Source: Chloroflexota bacterium (GTDB lineage: Bacteria; Chloroflexota; Limnocylindria; Limnocylindrales; CSP1-4). From it: a stretch of 14,706 nucleotides of DNA. Below are positions 13,416 through 14,706 of the stretch, in pieces (within the stretch, counting starts at the first letter, position 1; every line of letters starts with the position of its first letter). The notes beneath the pieces were generated by a model. It had not been told where the DNA came from. It saw only the letters and a program-made list of their open reading frames with translations, and searched no databases. The translations under genes and the position numbers were made by a program. The DNA lies in the NCBI GenBank assembly GCA_021789355.1, contig JAJYJR010000072.1:1-14706 (forward strand), in the 5' to 3' direction.

Positions 13416-13988
13416 TCAGCCCAGCGAGCGCACCAGCTCCCGGAGCGGCGGGTTCGAGCGGTCGCGGGGCGACAGGATGGGGTCCCGGTCGGGCCACGGC
13501 ACGCCCACCTCGGGGTCGTCCCAGGCGAAGCCCAGCTCGTCGGTGCCGTCGTATTCGTTGGTGACGAAGTAGAGGAGGTCGGTGGGCTCGATCGCGTAGA
13601 AGCCGTGAGCGACGCCGGCGGGGATGGTGACCCACTCGTCGGGGCCCAACACGCGCGTCTCGACCAGCGGCGCGGCAATTTGCCCACCAGCCGCGTTCCC
13701 TGCCCCAGCCCCTGCGACCACGCCGGCGAGGAGGGGACGCACGTCCACCAGGGCGACGAAGGCACGGCCGCGCGCCACGGTCCAGCGGTCGAGCTGGCGG
13801 CGGTGATAGTGGAGGCCGCGCAGGACGCGCGCCTGGCTGGTCGACAGGTTGGCCTGCACGAACCGCTCGCCCGACCAGCTGGCCCGCCAGAGCTCTCGAA
13901 ACGCGCCGCGCTCGTCGGCATGGGAGGTGAGGCTGCCCCACGCGACGCCGTCCAGCGCCCCGGATTCGCCGCCAGGTCCCGTGGTCAT
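13416..13988 (-). CDS. dTDP-4-dehydrorhamnose 3,5-epimerase-like protein (RmlC-like cupin)
   Basis: A 190-aa cupin of the RmlC family, which epimerises C3 and C5 of 4-keto-6-deoxy nucleotide sugars in the cytoplasm. Family motifs are SHADERGAFRELWR (22-35), QANLSTSQARVLRGLHYH (45-62, catalytic H60), VALVDVR, PAGVAHGFYAIE (H128), LLYFVTNEYD (Y140) and FAWDDP (D157/D158). The start is ATG 13988, with AGGAGG upstream; an open frame back to 14081 has no RmlC similarity. HYQ is replaced by HYH. A Gly/Ala-rich stretch (about residues 86-110) makes the loop between VDVR and PAGVAHG roughly a dozen residues longer than usual. It sits between two toxin-antitoxin modules on the same strand, separated from them by 62 and 111 nt. 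It is probably functional, but the RmlA, RmlB and RmlD partners are not in the window, so sugar identity is open. Confidence 0.88.
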   Translation of the reverse strand: MTTGPGGESGALDGVAWGSLTSHADERGAFRELWRASWSGERFVQANLSTSQARVLRGLHYHRRQLDRWTVARGRAFVALVDVRPLLAGVVAGAGAGNAAGGQIAAPLVETRVLGPDEWVTIPAGVAHGFYAIEPTDLLYFVTNEYDGTDELGFAWDDPEVGVPWPDRDPILSPRDRSNPPLRELVRSLG

Positions 13989-14047
13989 CCTGCCCTCCTG
14001 TCGACACGGTCCGGTCTCCGTGACGAACCGCGTATCGCTTCGGGTTG

Positions 14048-14068
14048 CGGCGTCAGGCACTGACGCCG
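14048..14068. repeat. 8-bp perfect inverted repeat between the RelE-type toxin and the RmlC-like gene
   Basis: CGGCGTCA (14048-14055) and TGACGCCG (14061-14068) enclose a 5-nt centre, GGCAC. It begins 60 nt upstream of the RmlC-like start and lies 32 nt past the toxin stop at 14100. No T-run follows on the minus strand, so it is not a canonical intrinsic terminator; it may stabilise the toxin mRNA 3' end or be an operator for the RmlC-like gene. Confidence 0.42.
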
Positions 14069-14099
14069 AAGGGTGGAGCATCGGGGCGTCGGGAGGAGC

Positions 14100-14408
14100 C
14101 TACGGGTTTCCGAGGACGTCGTGCCTGCCGATCCGCCGCCATCGCACGGCAAGGACTCCGTCGATCTGGATCCACTCGAACGTCGCCCGCCCATCCGGTC
14201 CCGAGAAGCTCCATGTCATCTCGAAGACGCCAGGCGCGCCCTCGACATCCTTCACCCGGAGCGACGACGGCCACGCCGTGGCCGGGTCCGCGGCGTATCG
14301 ATCACAGGCGGCGACGAACGCCGGGAGCACCTCCGCGAGGCGTCGCCGATCCCTTTCCGAGAGGCGGCGTCTGTCGGCCCGAAAGGCGGCCGTGACCTCG
14401 AACTTCAC
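14100..14408 (-). CDS. RelE/ParE-type toxin
   Basis: A 102-aa protein with the RelE/ParE-like layout. An N-terminal basic helical region FRADRRRLSERDRRRLAEVL follows the first strand, then the central WPSSLRVKDVEGAPGVFEMTWSF with alternating strand residues, and a C-terminal WRRIGRHDVL. LRVKxVxGxxGVFEMTWSF with the final R/H-rich end is recognisable from putative mRNA-cleaving toxins in high-GC bacteria. Start is GTG 14408, overlapping the antitoxin stop by 4 nt (GTGA), an arrangement typical of two-gene toxin-antitoxin operons. The active-site assignment is not certain. HigB or YoeB-like designation is possible, but the target cannot be told from sequence. Confidence 0.82.
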   Translation of the reverse strand: MKFEVTAAFRADRRRLSERDRRRLAEVLPAFVAACDRYAADPATAWPSSLRVKDVEGAPGVFEMTWSFSGPDGRATFEWIQIDGVLAVRWRRIGRHDVLGNP

Positions 14409-14704
14409 GGGGCCGCGTCATCAGCCGTGAACAGGGCGGTCAGGCCCTCCAACCCGACGACGACGGTGGTGCGCCCGGCGGCGACGTCCGCATCCGCCTC
14501 GCGCTCCATCGCCTGCCAGCGATCGGTCCAGAACCACGCCTGGTCCGCAGGCACCGCGACGACCGGAACCAGCTCGATACGACCGTCCTCGCCCTCGACC
14601 AGCTTGATCTGGGCGTTGGCCTGATCGAGGTGGAGGCGACGACGCAGGTCAGCCGGAAGAGCGACCGTGCCGCGGGACTGCACGGTCAACAGGTACGTCT
14701 TCAT
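14405..14704 (-). CDS. AbrB/MazE-type (SpoVT-AbrB fold) antitoxin
   Basis: A 99-aa protein. VQSRGTVALPADLRRRLHL (residues 8-26) is the SpoVT-AbrB swapped-hairpin DNA-binding motif, followed by IKLVEGEDGRIELVPV. A C-terminal toxin-binding tail contains AWFWTDRWQAMEREADADVAAGR, a pattern repeated in AbrB-type antitoxins paired with RelE/ParE-like toxins. It would bind and neutralise the downstream toxin and repress its own operon; its promoter lies outside the window. ATG 14704 is two bases from the window's end, but the protein begins exactly where homologues do (MKTYLLTVQSRGT), so it appears complete. The antitoxin comes first and overlaps the toxin by 4 nt. Confidence 0.88.
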   Translation of the reverse strand: MKTYLLTVQSRGTVALPADLRRRLHLDQANAQIKLVEGEDGRIELVPVVAVPADQAWFWTDRWQAMEREADADVAAGRTTVVVGLEGLTALFTADDAAP

Positions 14705-14706
14705 GC

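Overview
The window is GC-rich bacterial DNA (about 60% to over 75% G+C by eye). It has densely packed genes, many GTG starts, 1-4 nt gene overlaps and almost no intergenic space. This suits a high-GC free-living bacterium such as a Chloroflexota or Actinomycetota lineage. There is no rRNA or other phylogenetic marker, so the taxon is an inference. No tRNA, rRNA, CRISPR array, insertion sequence or phage gene was seen.

The main content is a cell-surface glycan or glycosylation locus. From left to right: the 5' part of a GT87/DUF2029-type membrane protein (minus, 1-402) leaves the window divergently from a tightly coupled plus-strand operon at 584-5411. That operon encodes a nucleotide-sugar dehydrogenase, a sugar-nucleotide epimerase/dehydratase (extended SDR), a class I methyltransferase, a UPF0104 (lysylphosphatidylglycerol synthase-type TM region, 'flippase-like') membrane protein and a family 2 glycosyltransferase. 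It meets a minus-strand pair head to head: an FAD-dependent oxidoreductase (6305-7663) followed by a frameshifted GT87-type gene (5397-6268). A 273-nt divergent spacer with two related palindromes separates this pair from a second plus-strand operon (7937-12684). That operon holds a second GT2, a second UPF0104 protein and two large polytopic proteins that look like GT-C-type glycosyltransferases.

The right end (12688-14704) is entirely minus strand. It holds two toxin-antitoxin modules flanking an RmlC-like sugar epimerase. The first is a ribbon-helix-helix antitoxin with a PIN toxin; its start codon is preceded by three tandem 8-bp repeats and a -10 element placed for a leaderless mRNA. The second is an AbrB/MazE-type antitoxin with a RelE/ParE-type toxin.

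Working model (inference): the dehydrogenase, epimerase and RmlC-like protein shape nucleotide sugars. The two DPM1-like GT2 enzymes load sugars onto polyprenyl phosphate on the cytoplasmic face. The two UPF0104 proteins may help these lipid-linked sugars, or larger intermediates, cross the membrane. The GT87 and GT-C-like proteins would then transfer sugars outside. The repeated GT2 + UPF0104 pairing, in opposite gene order in the two operons, is the most distinctive organisational feature.
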